DNA from: Anaeramoeba flamelloides
Lineage: Eukaryota; Metamonada; Anaeramoebidae
DNA length: 64,000 nt
Reading direction: 5' to 3'
Assembly (NCBI GenBank): GCA_027625915.1
Contig: JANTQA010000036.1
Span: 12,359,001 to 12,423,000, forward strand
Part shown: positions 47,301 through 58,815 of the stretch, piece after piece
How the letters are laid out: every line of letters starts with the position of its first letter
Numbering within the stretch: the stretch's first letter is position 1
The notes under the pieces: model-generated
Database searches by the model: none
What the model saw: only the letters and a program-made list of their open reading frames with translations
Told to the model about the DNA's origin: nothing
Translations under genes and position numbers: made by a program

Positions 47301-49575
47301 TGATAATTTAGATATTTATCTTTCAAATAGGAAAAAAAAATTGATTTTTTACTAATATTTTCAATTGATCAGAAAAATGGAATTTTCGGAGTTTTTTGAA
47401 AATTCAAGGATTTTAGGTTTTATAGTTAGTTACATTTTATAACTTTTTTTTTCTCTTCTTCTTCTTTATTAAAGGAATTAAAATGATTATCCAAATGTCT
47501 ATCCTATTATTTTTCGTAAAAAATATCATTGTTTCAACAAAATAATTTATTTCTTTTTTTATTTATGTCTACAAATATATGCAAAAACACTTACATCTAA
47601 TACTAATAGATATGGATCAATAGTTAGACAAGAAAATTTATTTACACCAGAGATGTTTATTGATTTCCAAATTGGAAGAAAGCAACCTATTGGATTAATT
47701 ATTGATTTAACATCTGGTAGAAAATTGTATAATTCGAAAACATTTACTGATAAAGGAATTGAATATATAAAAATTCCATGTAGCAAGAAAACTTCAATAA
47801 TTCCGACGTATAATTTAGTTTACCGATTTAATCAGACTATTCAAAAATTTATTAATCAAAAGAAAAATGGAAATAAATATATTGCGTGTCATTGCAGGGA
47901 TGGATATAATATAACAGGTTATATGATTGTCAATTATCTAATTAAGATACTGGATTATAATTTGGTTGACTCATTGAAGTTATTTAAAAAAATAAGACAT
48001 CCTGGGGTTTATAAAAAGGATTATCTAACAAGATTATTTCGAACATTTTCAAAAGAAATTTTTATTCCTAATAATTTTTTAAATATTCCACTTCCAGAAT
48101 GGGAAAAAAAAAAAAAGGAATCCAATCACGAAAAGGAAAAAGAAAAAAAAAAGAAAAAAAAAAGTGAAGGTAAAAATGTGAGAAAGGATGAAAGGAAAGA
48201 AATTGAAATGGGAAATGAAAAGAAACTTGGGAATGAATTAATAGCAAAAAGTATTCATGAAAAGAAAAATAACCTAAATTTTGAAACCAATAGAGAAAAC
48301 AAAAAAATATTACCAAAAAAGAATATTTTCAAAATTATTGGTGAAACCATTCCACAAGAAAAAGAAAATGAATTAATAGAAATAATTTCAATGTGGCTAG
48401 AAAATAAACTAAAAAAATCTTTAAATAGAACCAAAATAGATTCATTAAATAAAACAAATTTAAAATATTTATTATTAAATTCGTATTTTGTTGCTTGTAA
48501 AGCGAAAGGTGAAAAATGTATGCTATTGATCTATGAAAATAATTGCTATTTGATTGATAAGAAATTAAAATTTTATAAAGTTTATTTAACTTTTCCAAAT
48601 ATTGGAACTGCTTTAATTGACGGTCAAATAGTAGAAGAAAATTTACAGTTATCTCTTCAGACTAGTGGAAATGAAAATGAAAATGAAAATGAAACAAAAA
48701 CTAATGTTAGTTATAATAAAGAGGATGATCAAATTCCAATTGAAAACTTTAATAATGAAATTCTAATTGAAAAATTTAAAGTTAACAATGGAGAAATGGA
48801 AAATGGAAATGAAAGGGCGAAAGGAGAAATAGAAAAGGAAGGGAAAAAAGAAAATGGTGTCAAAATGAAGTTAGAATTAGTCTCAAAAACTGAACCAAAG
48901 AACATTACAATAAGATATGTTTATTTAGTCACTGATTTAATGCATATCCAAGGAAAATCTTATATTCAAAGAATTTTACCTGATAGATTAGGAGCGGCAA
49001 AACATTTTGTTGAATTTCGAAAAGAAAATTTATCAGAGGACGAAATTAACGCAGAGCCCTTTGAAATCCGATTCCAAGATATGTATAATTTAAAACATAC
49101 AAAAACAATCTTTGAAGAAATAAGAAACAAATTAAAATATCAAACAGTTGGTTTAATTTTTACACCCGTTGAGCAATTATATTTCCCAATTAAAAACATT
49201 CCCATATTGAAATGGAGATCGTCCAATTTTATAACAATAAATTTTTTTGTGCACGAATTGCTGACAACATTTGATTTATCATCTGCTGCCTTATCCGTAA
49301 TATCTTATGATCAAGAAAAAAAAATTGTTGATAAAATAAAATTTAATAGTAAATTTGAAAAAGAAAAATTTTCTAATAAAATTATTCAATGCTATTTTGA
49401 TTTGCAGTCTCAGAGCTGGAAGGTTCTTAGAATCAGAACCGATAAAAAGTTTCCTTGCACGTTCTTAAAATATCAATCAAAAATGAAAGCAATTATTGAA
49501 AATGTTCCTATCCATGATTTGTTAAATTATATCTCTTTAATTATCAATAAAAATAATCACAGTAAACAAAATTAA
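44312..49575 (+). CDS. mRNA capping enzyme homologue (triphosphatase-guanylyltransferase), two exons
   Basis: Exons 44312-45048 and 47610-49575 join in phase (AA|A) to 900 codons. The join restores a block matching animal/plant capping enzymes: PLKTPLSKKYGSIVRQENLF spans it. The first ATG is 44312 (MNQNSDK). Residues 1-210 are Lys/Glu-rich. The Cys-phosphatase-type RNA triphosphatase domain (about 210-395) contains HCRDGYNITG (340-349): nucleophile Cys341 is present, but the signature Arg is Ile347. After a charged linker, the nucleotidyltransferase domain (about 470-895) retains Lys543 (KAKG instead of KxDG), IDGQ (582-585), LKWR (779-782) and RIRTDK (853-858). VGLIF (759-763) replaces DGLIF. 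Several catalytic positions are therefore altered. It may be a divergent or inactive paralogue. Confidence 0.88.
45403..45888. mobile_element. MITE-D copy 2, inside the intron
   Basis: Ends AGTGAAAAAAATATC and mirror. CAAGATTTTTAATTGTGAATATTAGGAAAA lies near the left end and its mirror near the right. The interior is collinear with 39207-39697. Confidence 0.8.
46305..47410. mobile_element. large inverted-repeat element in the intron
   Basis: Arms of about 230 bp. The right arm (47180-47410) is the mirror of the left arm (46305-46383 plus 46660-46830) once the LINE insertion is left out. Diagnostic blocks are TCTGATCAATTGAAAATATTAGT and GAGGCATTGATTAAATATTCAAAATCCATC. No ORF was seen in the centre. 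Confidence 0.75.
46384..46654 (-). mobile_element. 5'-truncated LINE copy nested in the inverted-repeat arm
   Basis: In minus orientation. It is flanked by direct repeats AAAAAGTCAATTTTTTTT at 46365 and 46655, the target-site duplication. It ends in the family tail CTGTAAGAGGAAATTGATTTCC...CCTTC and poly(A). Its 5' coding remnant reads SLLKFLNKNLEIRE. Confidence 0.75.
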
Positions 49576-49904
49576 TTTAATAGAAATTAAATTTTGATTT
49601 TTTAAAATTATATTTTTATTTGATTTAATCAAAATTTAAATTGAAAATAAATTAGATTTGATTTTTTTTTGCATATTTTTCCAATAAAAATTTCAATCAA
49701 AATTATATTTTTTGTTTGTTTACATTTTATTAATCTTATTCTTTTTTTCTTTGGAATACAACAAGTTTTTAATGATTTTAAAATTGTTGAGATAGTTGTA
49801 AACCTCAAAAAAAAAAAAAACCTTTGAGTTTCTATTTAAAAATTGAAAAATAAATATTTAATTGCTCAAATATTGAATGGCAAATCATTACAAAGTAAAT
49901 ATTG
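49576..49904. other. 3' flank of the capping-enzyme homologue
   Basis: AT-rich; nothing else seen. Confidence 0.5.
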
Positions 49905-50560
49905 TCAACAAAAGTCCAATCAACATTGGTGTGCAATTGATCTCGATAAAATCAACTATGAAAAATAGGTCATTTTTAGAAGAAAGCGATGAGGGACTAC
50001 ACTCAATTTACTATTTTAATGGTTGTGAATTAGAATAATGAAAACAATGTGCTAGTTTCAAAATGAGGATCTTTGAGGCTTTTTGAGATTATTATGATAT
50101 TTTTCCTTTTTCAAATTTCTGAAAGTAGTTATTGTTATCAAAAGGGGGTTAAAAAATGCTGACTTTCTTTTGATTATAGATAAGTTACTAAATAACCAAA
50201 AAGTAGATTAGATTAAATTGATTTTGTTCTAAAAGAAAACAATTTATTTTAAATTATAGAAATTGAATCAAAAGGAAATATAAAAAAAAAAGATTTCATT
50301 TTTTTTTTAAATTGTAAATCTTTTGAAATTGCAAAGAAGGAAGTGGATTTTTTTTCTAAAATTTGTATATTTTTGAAATTGGAAATTGGGAAATGTTATT
50401 TTTTTTATTTGTATTTTGTATTATTTAAAATTCCTTTATAACTTTTTTTTTATTTTTACTTTGTCTTTTTTTTATTGATAACAGAATAATTTTTTTTTTT
50501 TATGAAGTTTTATTTTTAGAGTAATTTCTTATGTTTTTTTTTTTTTTTCAACCAAAAAAG
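49905..50560. repeat. dispersed repeat family H, copy 2
   Basis: Collinear with 26480-27080 over several hundred bases (for example GATCTCGATAAAATCAAC and TTTTTGAGATTATTATG against its counterpart). Function unknown. Confidence 0.5.
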
Positions 50561-52594
50561 GGACTTCTTTATGAATTTTGGGGTGCTAAATCATACCTTG
50601 GGTGGTAATTAATGCACGGGATGTGAATAGATGCTTAAGGGGGTAGTTACCATAAAGTCAAAGTTTTCATTTTATACTATTTTTAAAGAAGATTAGAACA
50701 CCATTTTATATTTTGGATATTTCTAGTTAGTTTTTAATATTTAGGGTAATTGTTAAAAAAAATTCTTTAATAATAATTTCAAAAAGAAAATATAAAGCCA
50801 AAATAAAATGTTACATTGATTTGTTTAATGTACTGAGGAGAATGTTAAATTGTTTAACAATTGTGTCTTATCTCAACATTCTATTGTGGAATTTTATTTA
50901 ATGTTGGAAAAAAAATCTAATAAATTCTAATTAAACAAAGTATTTTAAATACTCAAAATTAAAGGAAACCACAACTAAATAAATAGGAAAGTTTTCAGAT
51001 CCAATTTTAAATTAAAAAAAAAGTGAACGGGTTGATTTCTTGTATAAGACTCTTATTTTTATTGCACTTTCCCTGCAAAATTAAAAGGAGCAATATGGAC
51101 TTTATCAAAAAAAAAAAAAAAAAAAAAAACGAAATGGAAAACAATCTTAAGAGATTTCATTTTAGATTAAATCTTTTTATGAAATATTATAAATTTAAAC
51201 TGCTTTTTCGAAAAAATAATTCTGTTAAACAATTTTTTTAACTAAAGTGTATAAATAATGATAGAATGTACTTAATGATTTTCATTATACTTAGAATTTG
51301 TATTGCTCATACATCTAATATGATAATAAGTTGGGATTCAAGGATTATTCTAAAAATATGAAGTATTGTAGATGTAAATTTTCAATCAACTAACCAACCA
51401 GGTAGAAAATCACAAACAAAATATCTTTCGATCTGATGACTTGTTTTATTTCTTTCTTTGAGTTTATTTTTCAAAATTGGTTGTTTCTTTGAAGGTCTTT
51501 GTAAGATCAAAATATTATTTTTCTATATCTAAAATATATTAAAATTACTTGAAAAGTTTGAAATTCATATTTTTTTTAATCTGGGTATGAAGACCAATTT
51601 CATGATTTGGAATTTACTCGTATCTTATATAATCTCACAATTCCAAATAATTATACGTTTTACTATAACTGGTGCTGAATTAAAATAAAAATGATAAATT
51701 AATCTTGTATTTGGAAAAGAATAATTATTATGAATTTATAAATTTTTAAAAAAATACAGAATAACGAATTTTAAAGATTGAAAAGGGAATAGAAATATTT
51801 TTTTTGATTTTATTGTGATGATATATTTTTTAAAAATTGATTAGTTAAAATTGAGTAAATATTGTAAAAAATGTTTGAAATAAATCCTAGTTTATTAGTT
51901 TTACAATAGGGATATATTTGTATTTATTAAATTTAAATGAATTATCTAGAAAATATTATGGAACTTTTATAAGAAAAAATGGTTAGTGGTTTATAATTTT
52001 TACAATAATTTAATATATTCCCAAAACATTTCAAGTAAGGTTAAAGAACCAATTTAATTAATTAACATAAAATTGTTTAATAATATAAAAGTAATATTAT
52101 CTAATAAAATTAATTACCTTTTAAAAATATTGACACTACTAAATAAAAATTTATATAAGAAATACCAATAAAATCTGAAATTCTCTTTTCTAAAATAAAA
52201 TTTTGAAAAAACATAATTATTATTATAATTATTTTTTGAGATCTTTAGAAAATTGAGATTTGGGAAATATTGCAGATAAGGTTATTATTAAATAATTACT
52301 ATAAGTATTATGTAAGTATGATATGAAAATGTAAAGTGTGGGATTTAGTCTTATATCTCAAAAAAGAATATCTAAAAAAAAAAATAAATAAATTTCTTAA
52401 AATTTAATATTTTTTTTTCTTTTTGTTTTTACTTTCTCGGAAATTTTAATTGTTGATATTCGAAAAATTAAAGTGTTAGATTTTTTTTTTTTTTAATTTT
52501 TTGGGAATCTAACTGAAACAGTAACAATATAATTTTTAATAAAATATCACATATTTCAATTTCAGTTATTCTTTTATGATGTTGCTACTTACTT
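50561..52594. other. AT-rich stretch, weak small open frame
   Basis: A 72-codon plus-strand frame (51023-51241) interrupted by poly-Lys from an A-run is not convincing. A GC-richer patch at 50580-50650 (GGGGTGCTAAATC, CACGGGATGTG) is unexplained. Confidence 0.3.
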
Positions 52595-53092
52595 TATAAA
52601 TATTAGTATTGAAAAAAAGGAAATGGAAATTCACACGAACATGATTTATTATTTGTTAAGATACGGAAATTTTATAATCAAACACTTTTTATAACCAATT
52701 AATTTTTTTCTGAACCCAAAAAGAAACCTACCCAAAGTTTCATTAAATTATTTATCTCTAGAATACTAGTTTAATGGTTTGATAATCTAAATGGATAATT
52801 TTTTTTTTTTAAAAAAGTTAAAAAGAAAGTAATAGAATTTTTTGGATGTTTACTCTAAATTTGGAAAATGATATTTCTATTCTTGTTTTAAGTTAAAAGA
52901 ATTTTTATTTGAACCACTAATATTGAATTAATTTTCATTCTAAGAAATTGATAGCAAGAATTTTCAGAGTTTAGTTCTTAGATAAAAGAAATTATTAATC
53001 AATAACAAAATAATTTCACTAATAACAATAATTGAAAATCTTGAAAGGGATTATTTTTGTACCCAGTATTTTTTTTCAATAATAAAATCTTC
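52595..53092. mobile_element. MITE-D copy 3, old
   Basis: The internal order matches the other MITE-D copies (AACCTACCCAAAGTTTCAT, TCTAGAATACTAG, TTTGGAAAATGATA, then a right end with AATTGAAAATCTTG). Heavily diverged. Confidence 0.55.
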
Positions 53093-53562
53093 AATATGGT
53101 TTTATTGGAATTTTTGAGAACAGTTTTAATTATAATCCTGTTTCTCATAAAAATAGTATCTAACATCGTAAAAAAAAATTTTTTTAATGACATTCTCAAA
53201 TAACAAAAAAAAAAGCTATTTAAAGAAATTAGTTTTGTTTACTAAAGAAATAATTAATTCAAAATTTTAATCTATTTGCTAAAATTCGATTTTGATTGTT
53301 ATTTTAATATTTGAATAAAGATTTTTTATTATATGATTTGGTCTAAATGAGGAAACTTTTTTTTGTTCCAAATATTCGATTTTTGCAATTTATAATTTTG
53401 ATTTGAACAAATTATATTGTGTTAATTTAAATTTTTATAAGGATTTTAATTCGAAAAGAAAAACACTGGTTTATTTATAAAAAATTTTTTATAAAATTTA
53501 ATTTCAAAAGATAAACATAAAAAAAAAAAAAAAAACTAATTAGTTTGTTGATCTTTAAAAAA

Positions 53563-54890
53563 TTATTTCTGGTTTTTGATTTTTTCTTCGTTTTGTATTC
53601 TCATTTTTTCTTGTTCCCATAAAAGATCTTCTTTTTTCTTTATTTCGTCAGAAAAGGAAAGTATAGATCCAAAATAAAAATGTTGAACAATTGGGTATTT
53701 TAAAAGCACGTCTGACAAAAACATATCTAAAAAATAAAAATGCACCTCGTCCCAATCTTCCATTCTGCTAACTTTTTCCAGTTTGGGGCTATGTACCTTA
53801 AAAGAACCTGTTTTTCGTTTACGGATATATAGTATAGCATCTGCTAGTAAATAGTGCCCTCCCATGGTCTTTAAAATTTCAGGATCCATGATCAAGGAAG
53901 GTGAATATTCAGAAGTTTTTTCATTTTCATTTTCATTTTCATTTTCATTTTCATTTTCATTTTCATTTTCATTTTCATTTTCTTTCCTTAGATAGAACTG
54001 GCAACTTCCAAAATAAAAAGGAAGTGATTGGAAGTCGTCCAACCCCCAAACACCATGAGTACCTGCTGCTTCCAAAGTATAAGTTTGTTGAAGTTTTCGA
54101 ACCAGCAACAAATATCTGTGAAAGACCCCATAGATTAAGCCAACAAGATCGTTTTCTTCGATCAAACCCAATTGATATAAGCAACACAAAAAGGCTAAAA
54201 ACGCTAACTCATGGCCAGTACCGTAATCTATTCTCTCATAATTTCCAAACGAATCAGACAAGTATGTGGATAATTCAATACAACTGTCTTGAAGTTTTTC
54301 TGGGAGAAAGGCTTTTACTTTGTCGTTCAAGTTCTTTTGTTTAAAAGTTCGACAAAAAAAATTGTTTTTTTGTTATTTTTGGTTTTTTGAAAAGAGAAAA
54401 GGATCAAAAAAAAAGTGATAAAATTGTTTAATTAATCCAAGTTCGAAGAAAACTCAAAAAAAAATTGGAAGTAGAACAAAGGTGAGGATTAAAATCTTCA
54501 AGTAGATACGAAAGAAATGGAATTATTTTGTTTTTTGTTTTTTTGTTATTTATTTTTGTTTTTTGTTTTTTCATTAGTGCTTAAATTTTTTTTAGTAGTG
54601 CTTACTGAATTGAATTTAAGAAACCAAGTACGATAAGAAGTATTTCCATAGCGCCTTGGGAGATTGTTTGGTGGTGTTTTGTCAATTAAATCTGATAATT
54701 CATCTAAATATTCAATTAAAGCTTTGCATAATTTGCTAATTTTGCAATTATCTGTTGTTTTGTATCCTTTAATTTTTTTGCCAATAAGCTGAACAAATTT
54801 GGTAATTAAAATAAAGGCGTTCGTTGTTTTCCAATGTTGTATTTGGTTTGGGTTTTTTATCAATTTAATTGGTTGCACAAATTTGTTCAT
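53563..54890 (-). CDS. PTPA: serine/threonine phosphatase 2A activator (PTPA), two exons
   Basis: Peptidyl-prolyl isomerase-like activator that helps assemble active PP2A. Exon 1 (54890-54606) and exon 2 (54333-53563) are separated by a 272-nt intron (TCA|GTAAGC ... AACAAAAG|AAC) and join in phase 0 to 351 residues. Exon 1 carries LIDKTPPNNLPRRYGNTSYR. Exon 2 carries RIDYGTGHELAFLAFLCCL, AGTHGVWGLDDFQSLPFYFG and PIVQHFYFGSIL, the conserved PTPA core. I chose the internal Met (54890) because homologues start about 10 residues before FVQPIKLI. An upstream in-frame ATG at 54995 would add 35 hydrophobic residues and is probably 5' UTR. A Glu-Asn repeat is inserted in exon 2, and the protein ends in a charged tail. 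Confidence 0.92.
53919..53982. repeat. GAAAAT hexanucleotide repeat inside PTPA
   Basis: About ten in-frame GAAAAT units on the coding strand (Glu-Asn)n, located between the GSCQFYLR and SPSLIMDPE blocks. Confidence 0.92.
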
Positions 54891-54995
54891 TTGTTCAAAA
54901 AAAAGGCTTGTGAATTTCAAAAAATAAATAATAAATTTAACAAAAAATGAAATTAGATCATATTTATTTTTAATTTCATTTACAGTGTTAAACAT

Positions 54996-55470
54996 ATCAA
55001 TGTTCTTTTTTCCTCGGTAAAATTGTTCTAATACTGGTGACTTTAATCATTTTTTTATAATTATACTTTAAATTGTTCAAGTATCAGAATAATAACATTT
55101 AAAAGATAGAAATACACCTTGTTTTTGTGATTTAAAAAACATTTAGTGAACGAAAATTTTACAAATTAAAAAGTAAATGAAGAAATCAAAGTTTTTCAAG
55201 AATTATTTTGTTTTTTTTTTATCAAATTTCCGATTTGTGACAAATCATTTTAACAAGTTAAATCAAAATTTATTTTACTATAAGACTAAATACTAATAAA
55301 ATCTCTCTGAAAAATTATTTCAAAAACATTTTAATATAATTTTTTGATCTTTCATGACTCAATATATTTGATGATTTGCCTTACGCAAAATATATTGTAA
55401 ACGAAAACTGGAATTTGGTGATCCATTGTTCAAATGACCAAAAAAATTATTTTGAATTGGACTGACTGTA
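54996..55470. other. AT-rich 5' flank of PTPA
   Basis: Nothing recognised besides AT-rich sequence. Confidence 0.45.
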
Positions 55471-55918
55471 GAGAGAAAAATGTTGGACACAGAAAAATAG
55501 TTGGACAGCATTTTTAATTGGGAACATTACTGAAAATGATTTTTAATTTCAATCGTTAGTGAAATAACTAAAGAAAATAACAATAATCTACTTATTCGAA
55601 TAACGATTAATGTAATTCTACTTTTTCAAAAGCTTATCTCTTATAATCTAAAGCAAGTTTAAAAATTACCATTTTCGGAATTAATAGTAATTTTAACTAA
55701 AACTTGGATTTTTGGTAAAATAGCATGATCTACTTTAGTTATCAACCATTCAAATGAGTATTCTACACAAATCACAGATTAATGAACTTGTAACACATTT
55801 AAACCTGGATTTATATAAAATTCACCTTGTTATCAATAGGATTTGATTTTCAATTTTACTAATGTTCCCAATTAAAAAAGGTGTCCAATCATTTTTCTGT
55901 GTCCAACATTTTTCTCTC
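55471..55918. mobile_element. MITE-G, TA-flanked inverted-repeat element
   Basis: Terminal repeats GAGAGAAAAATGTTGGACAC and mirror (55899-55918), flanked by TA (55469-55470 and 55919-55920) inside a CTGTACAG context. About 448 bp and non-coding. Confidence 0.8.
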
Positions 55919-56349
55919 TACAGTGATCAATTAACCAATTTTATTTTTATTAGGCAAGATATTAAAAATTCTATTCAAATTTATACTTACATATTTTTGA
56001 TGTTATTTTGAAAATTAGCTTTGAATAAATCATCCTGTTAGTTTTAATTTAAAGAAACTTTGTAAAATTGGTTCATTTTCTATATATTTTGAATCACAAA
56101 CAATATTTATTGATTCAATTAGTAGAAAAAATTTTCTTAATTTTAGATTACCAATTTACAAACGGTAATATTTATAAAGAAAATATTTTATTTTAAGTAT
56201 ATAAAAAAAAATGTAACTGTTTTTACTGGAAATACCTTTATATACATGTGTGTTTTGAAAGTCGTATTATCCTATTTTGAAAAATCTAAATCCGACCTAA
56301 AATATTGTTATTCCTTTTATTTCATTATTAAAAATCAAAATTAAATTAT

Positions 56350-56830
56350 TCAAGCATTTTTTTTTTATTTTGAGGCCAGGAAATTATGTTTATCTTGAAG
56401 CGATTGTTTTTTTTGAAAAAAAATTAAATCAATCGAGTAAATTTTTTTGATTTTTAAAAAAATTCTTTTAAATTAGTAAAAAAACTCTAAATCTTTTTTT
56501 GAGTTTTCGGTTTATTACATAATTTATCAATTTTCTAAATAAAACAGAAAACATCAAGAAAACCACTATTTGCTTTTCCATGATTTAAAAGAATAGAGTA
56601 AAAATCAACGATTTTACCCAATTCTTTTAAATTTTGGAAAGGCTGGGCAACTAACAACACTTGGTGGTACTTCCCTAATTTCTAATTTTTTATATATAAA
56701 ATTCAAAAAATAATTATATTGTCAATATCATTAACCAATGTCAAAATAAATAATTATTCTTTATTTTGAATAATATTAAAGATACCTAATTTGATATTAT
56801 TTTTGTCAATTAGATTTTCTTTTTAAATCC
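56350..56830 (-). mobile_element. degraded LINE 3' end
   Basis: On the minus strand it shows AATTAGGGAAGTACC, GGTTTTCTTGATGTTTTCTG and AAAACTCAAAAAAAG, then a degenerate tail before a poly-A. It is collinear with the other LINE 3' ends but lacks the intact hairpin. Confidence 0.55.
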
Positions 56831-57755
56831 AAATTATTCAATTTTTCTTTATTGTATGTGAAGTGTATAAAAAATGATTTGTTTCTTCATCTATTTCTAA
56901 ATTAAAATATTTTTTTGTTCATAAATTCTAAGATTGTGTTTTTATTTTCTATTCTTATCATTCACATAAGAGGATCTGTTTAGATAATTTATAATTTTTC
57001 AAAGTTTTAATATAGGTGTAGAACATTTTTCATTTTTAATAATTTTTTCAAACAAGTTTTTATTTTTTTGATTTGCTAAAGCAACTTTGAAACTTTTTTC
57101 AAAAAAAAAATATCTAAAATTTTGTATATTTGAAATACATTCACATAATAAAAATTATTATACAGAATATTTTTGAAAATTTTTGATACCTTTATCGTAT
57201 ATTAATTGGGATTGGAAAAAAAATGAGGGTTTTTGGTAATATTTTTTTCGTTTTTAAATTTTTGAAATTTTTATTTGACTTAGTGGAGAGATTATTTTAA
57301 ATCATTTTTTTAATAGTCTAATAATAATCATATTTTTCAATTTTAAAATAAAATATTTATTTCAAAATATATCGCTAAATTAAATTGAAAAAAAAAATTA
57401 TATTTATATGGGGAGGGGGGTTAAATAAAGATTTATCAAATAAAAAAAGAGAGAAGAAGAAAAATAATTAAAATATGGATAAAAAATAATAATAGCATTT
57501 ACATGACCAAATTAAAAACTATACAGGTCCTTAATTCATGCGGGAAGTAAAAATTCTGATAGCAAGAGTATCGATTATAAATAAAAAAAAATCACATTCG
57601 GTGATTAATAATTATTATTACAGATCTTTGGTATTTTTTTTTTTTTTTCAACAAGTCAAAAGAATATTTGGAAAATCAAAATTTTTACTCAATTCTTTTA
57701 AATTATTTAAAAAAATTATATATTACTCCTCGGGGGGGGGGTACATTGAGTACCT

Positions 57756-57793
<38 letters not shown>

Positions 57794-58023
57794 TTTCTGT
57801 TAAATAACTTGTGGTATTTTTTTTATAAGGTTTTCTTTTTTTTTTTAGCTGTGGTTATTGATTTTTATTTTGTTTTATTGAAAAATACAGTCCAAAATAA
57901 CAATAAATTCAAATAAAAAAATATTTACAATATAAAATTATCAAATTTTTTTTTCTACAACCTTCAAGACCTATCTTCTCATAAAAGAGATTTAATTCAA
58001 ATAAATTTAAACAAATAAATTAC
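56831..58023. other. AT-rich stretch with repeat and microsatellite
   Basis: 57435-57570 repeats the block at 18140-18310. A G9 run and (TA)n array lie at about 57731-57792. The 3' exons of the following minus-strand candidate gene may lie here but were not resolved. Confidence 0.35.
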
Positions 58024-58266
58024 AAAATATACTTCGACCATATCTATCAATTTGACTAAATGTATGAAAAAAAAATAAAAAGGATAAAAAGAGTTTCTTA
58101 AAAAAAAAACACTATTATCTCCATATGATGAGAAAAAATGATATAATAATTTTTCAACATTTTTTGAAATTGAAATAAAAAAATAATATATTTCATTTTT
58201 ACTTTTTTCACTTAACCTATCTAATAATTCATAAATAATATCTTGTAATTGGCTGACTTTATTCAT
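58024..58266 (-). CDS. candidate Mediator MED21-like gene, 5' part
   Basis: ATG at 58266; exon 1 (58266-58113) gives 51 residues beginning MNKVSQLQDIIYELLDRL. This recalls the MxxxTQLQDxxxxL start of MED21. A 57-nt intron (58056-58112; A|GTG ... CATACATTTAG with a long pyrimidine tract) leads to exon 2 (58055-58024), giving IKLIDMVEVYF before a GTAATT donor. Further exons on the minus strand were not resolved. The MED21 link rests on the short N-terminal match and predicted helices, so it is tentative. It is divergent from the plus-strand candidate at 58576. Confidence 0.3.
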
Positions 58267-58575
58267 CTATTTAGTTCTTTTTTTTGCTGATATTGGATGA
58301 TCTAAGAATCATCAATGAAAAACTATTTCATATTGAATCCAAAAGTTAAATTGTAAATATTTTATCTGACTAAAATTCCACAATGCACATACTAAATGAC
58401 GAAAATATTTAAAAAATAATTTCTTTTTCAATAATTTCCATACTATGAGTAAATTAAATTTCTAAAAAGATATATTTTCATTGATTCGAATTGAAAAAAA
58501 AACGTTATATTCTTGTATAAAGAATAAAATTTCTGAAAATTTAAAAAAAAAAATTAATTGTGACTTTGAAATAAG

Positions 58576-58815
58576 GACAATATTGCTGTCAAGGTATACC
58601 TCCTTTTTAAAAATAAACATCCTCTCTTGAAAAATTTTCATTTCTGTAGCAATTAAAGAAAAAAAATATCAAAAAAGTTTGAAAAAATACCTTATATACA
58701 CTTTTTTGAAAAAATAACAGTAAACTTTGTAAAAAAAAACATTTATTTAAGCCAACAGGGGTTATTTAACAAACTGTACAATATCTTTGACTTGAGGGAA
58801 AATAAAAATGGATAA
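58576..58815 (+). CDS. candidate short-intron gene, 3' part
   Basis: Segments 58576-58593, 58650-58676 and 58759-58815 join in phase 0 throughout with introns of 56 and 82 nt. Donors are AAG|GTATAC and AAA|GTTTGA; acceptors are TTTCTGTAG and CCAACAG. The last exon (GLFNKLYNIFDLRENKNG, then TAA) has convincing composition. The 5' exon with the start codon was not found; it should lie between 58270 and 58570. No family is recognised. Confidence 0.3.

Larger units (their letters stand above)
45049..47609 (+). other. 2.56-kb intron of the capping-enzyme homologue
   Basis: Donor AA|GTATTC, acceptor ACTAATAG|A. The phase fits and the protein alignment across the junction is continuous. The first 75 nt form a long pyrimidine tract ending TATCAAG, which could serve as an alternative acceptor. 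The intron holds a fragment with AAGGCACAAA blocks like MITE-A (45170-45385), a MITE-D copy and a nested LINE within an inverted-repeat element. Confidence 0.85.

Noticed and set aside
53901-54344. 147-codon plus-strand frame rich in His-Phe
   Set aside because: It is the antisense reading of the GAAAAT repeat and the PTPA core.
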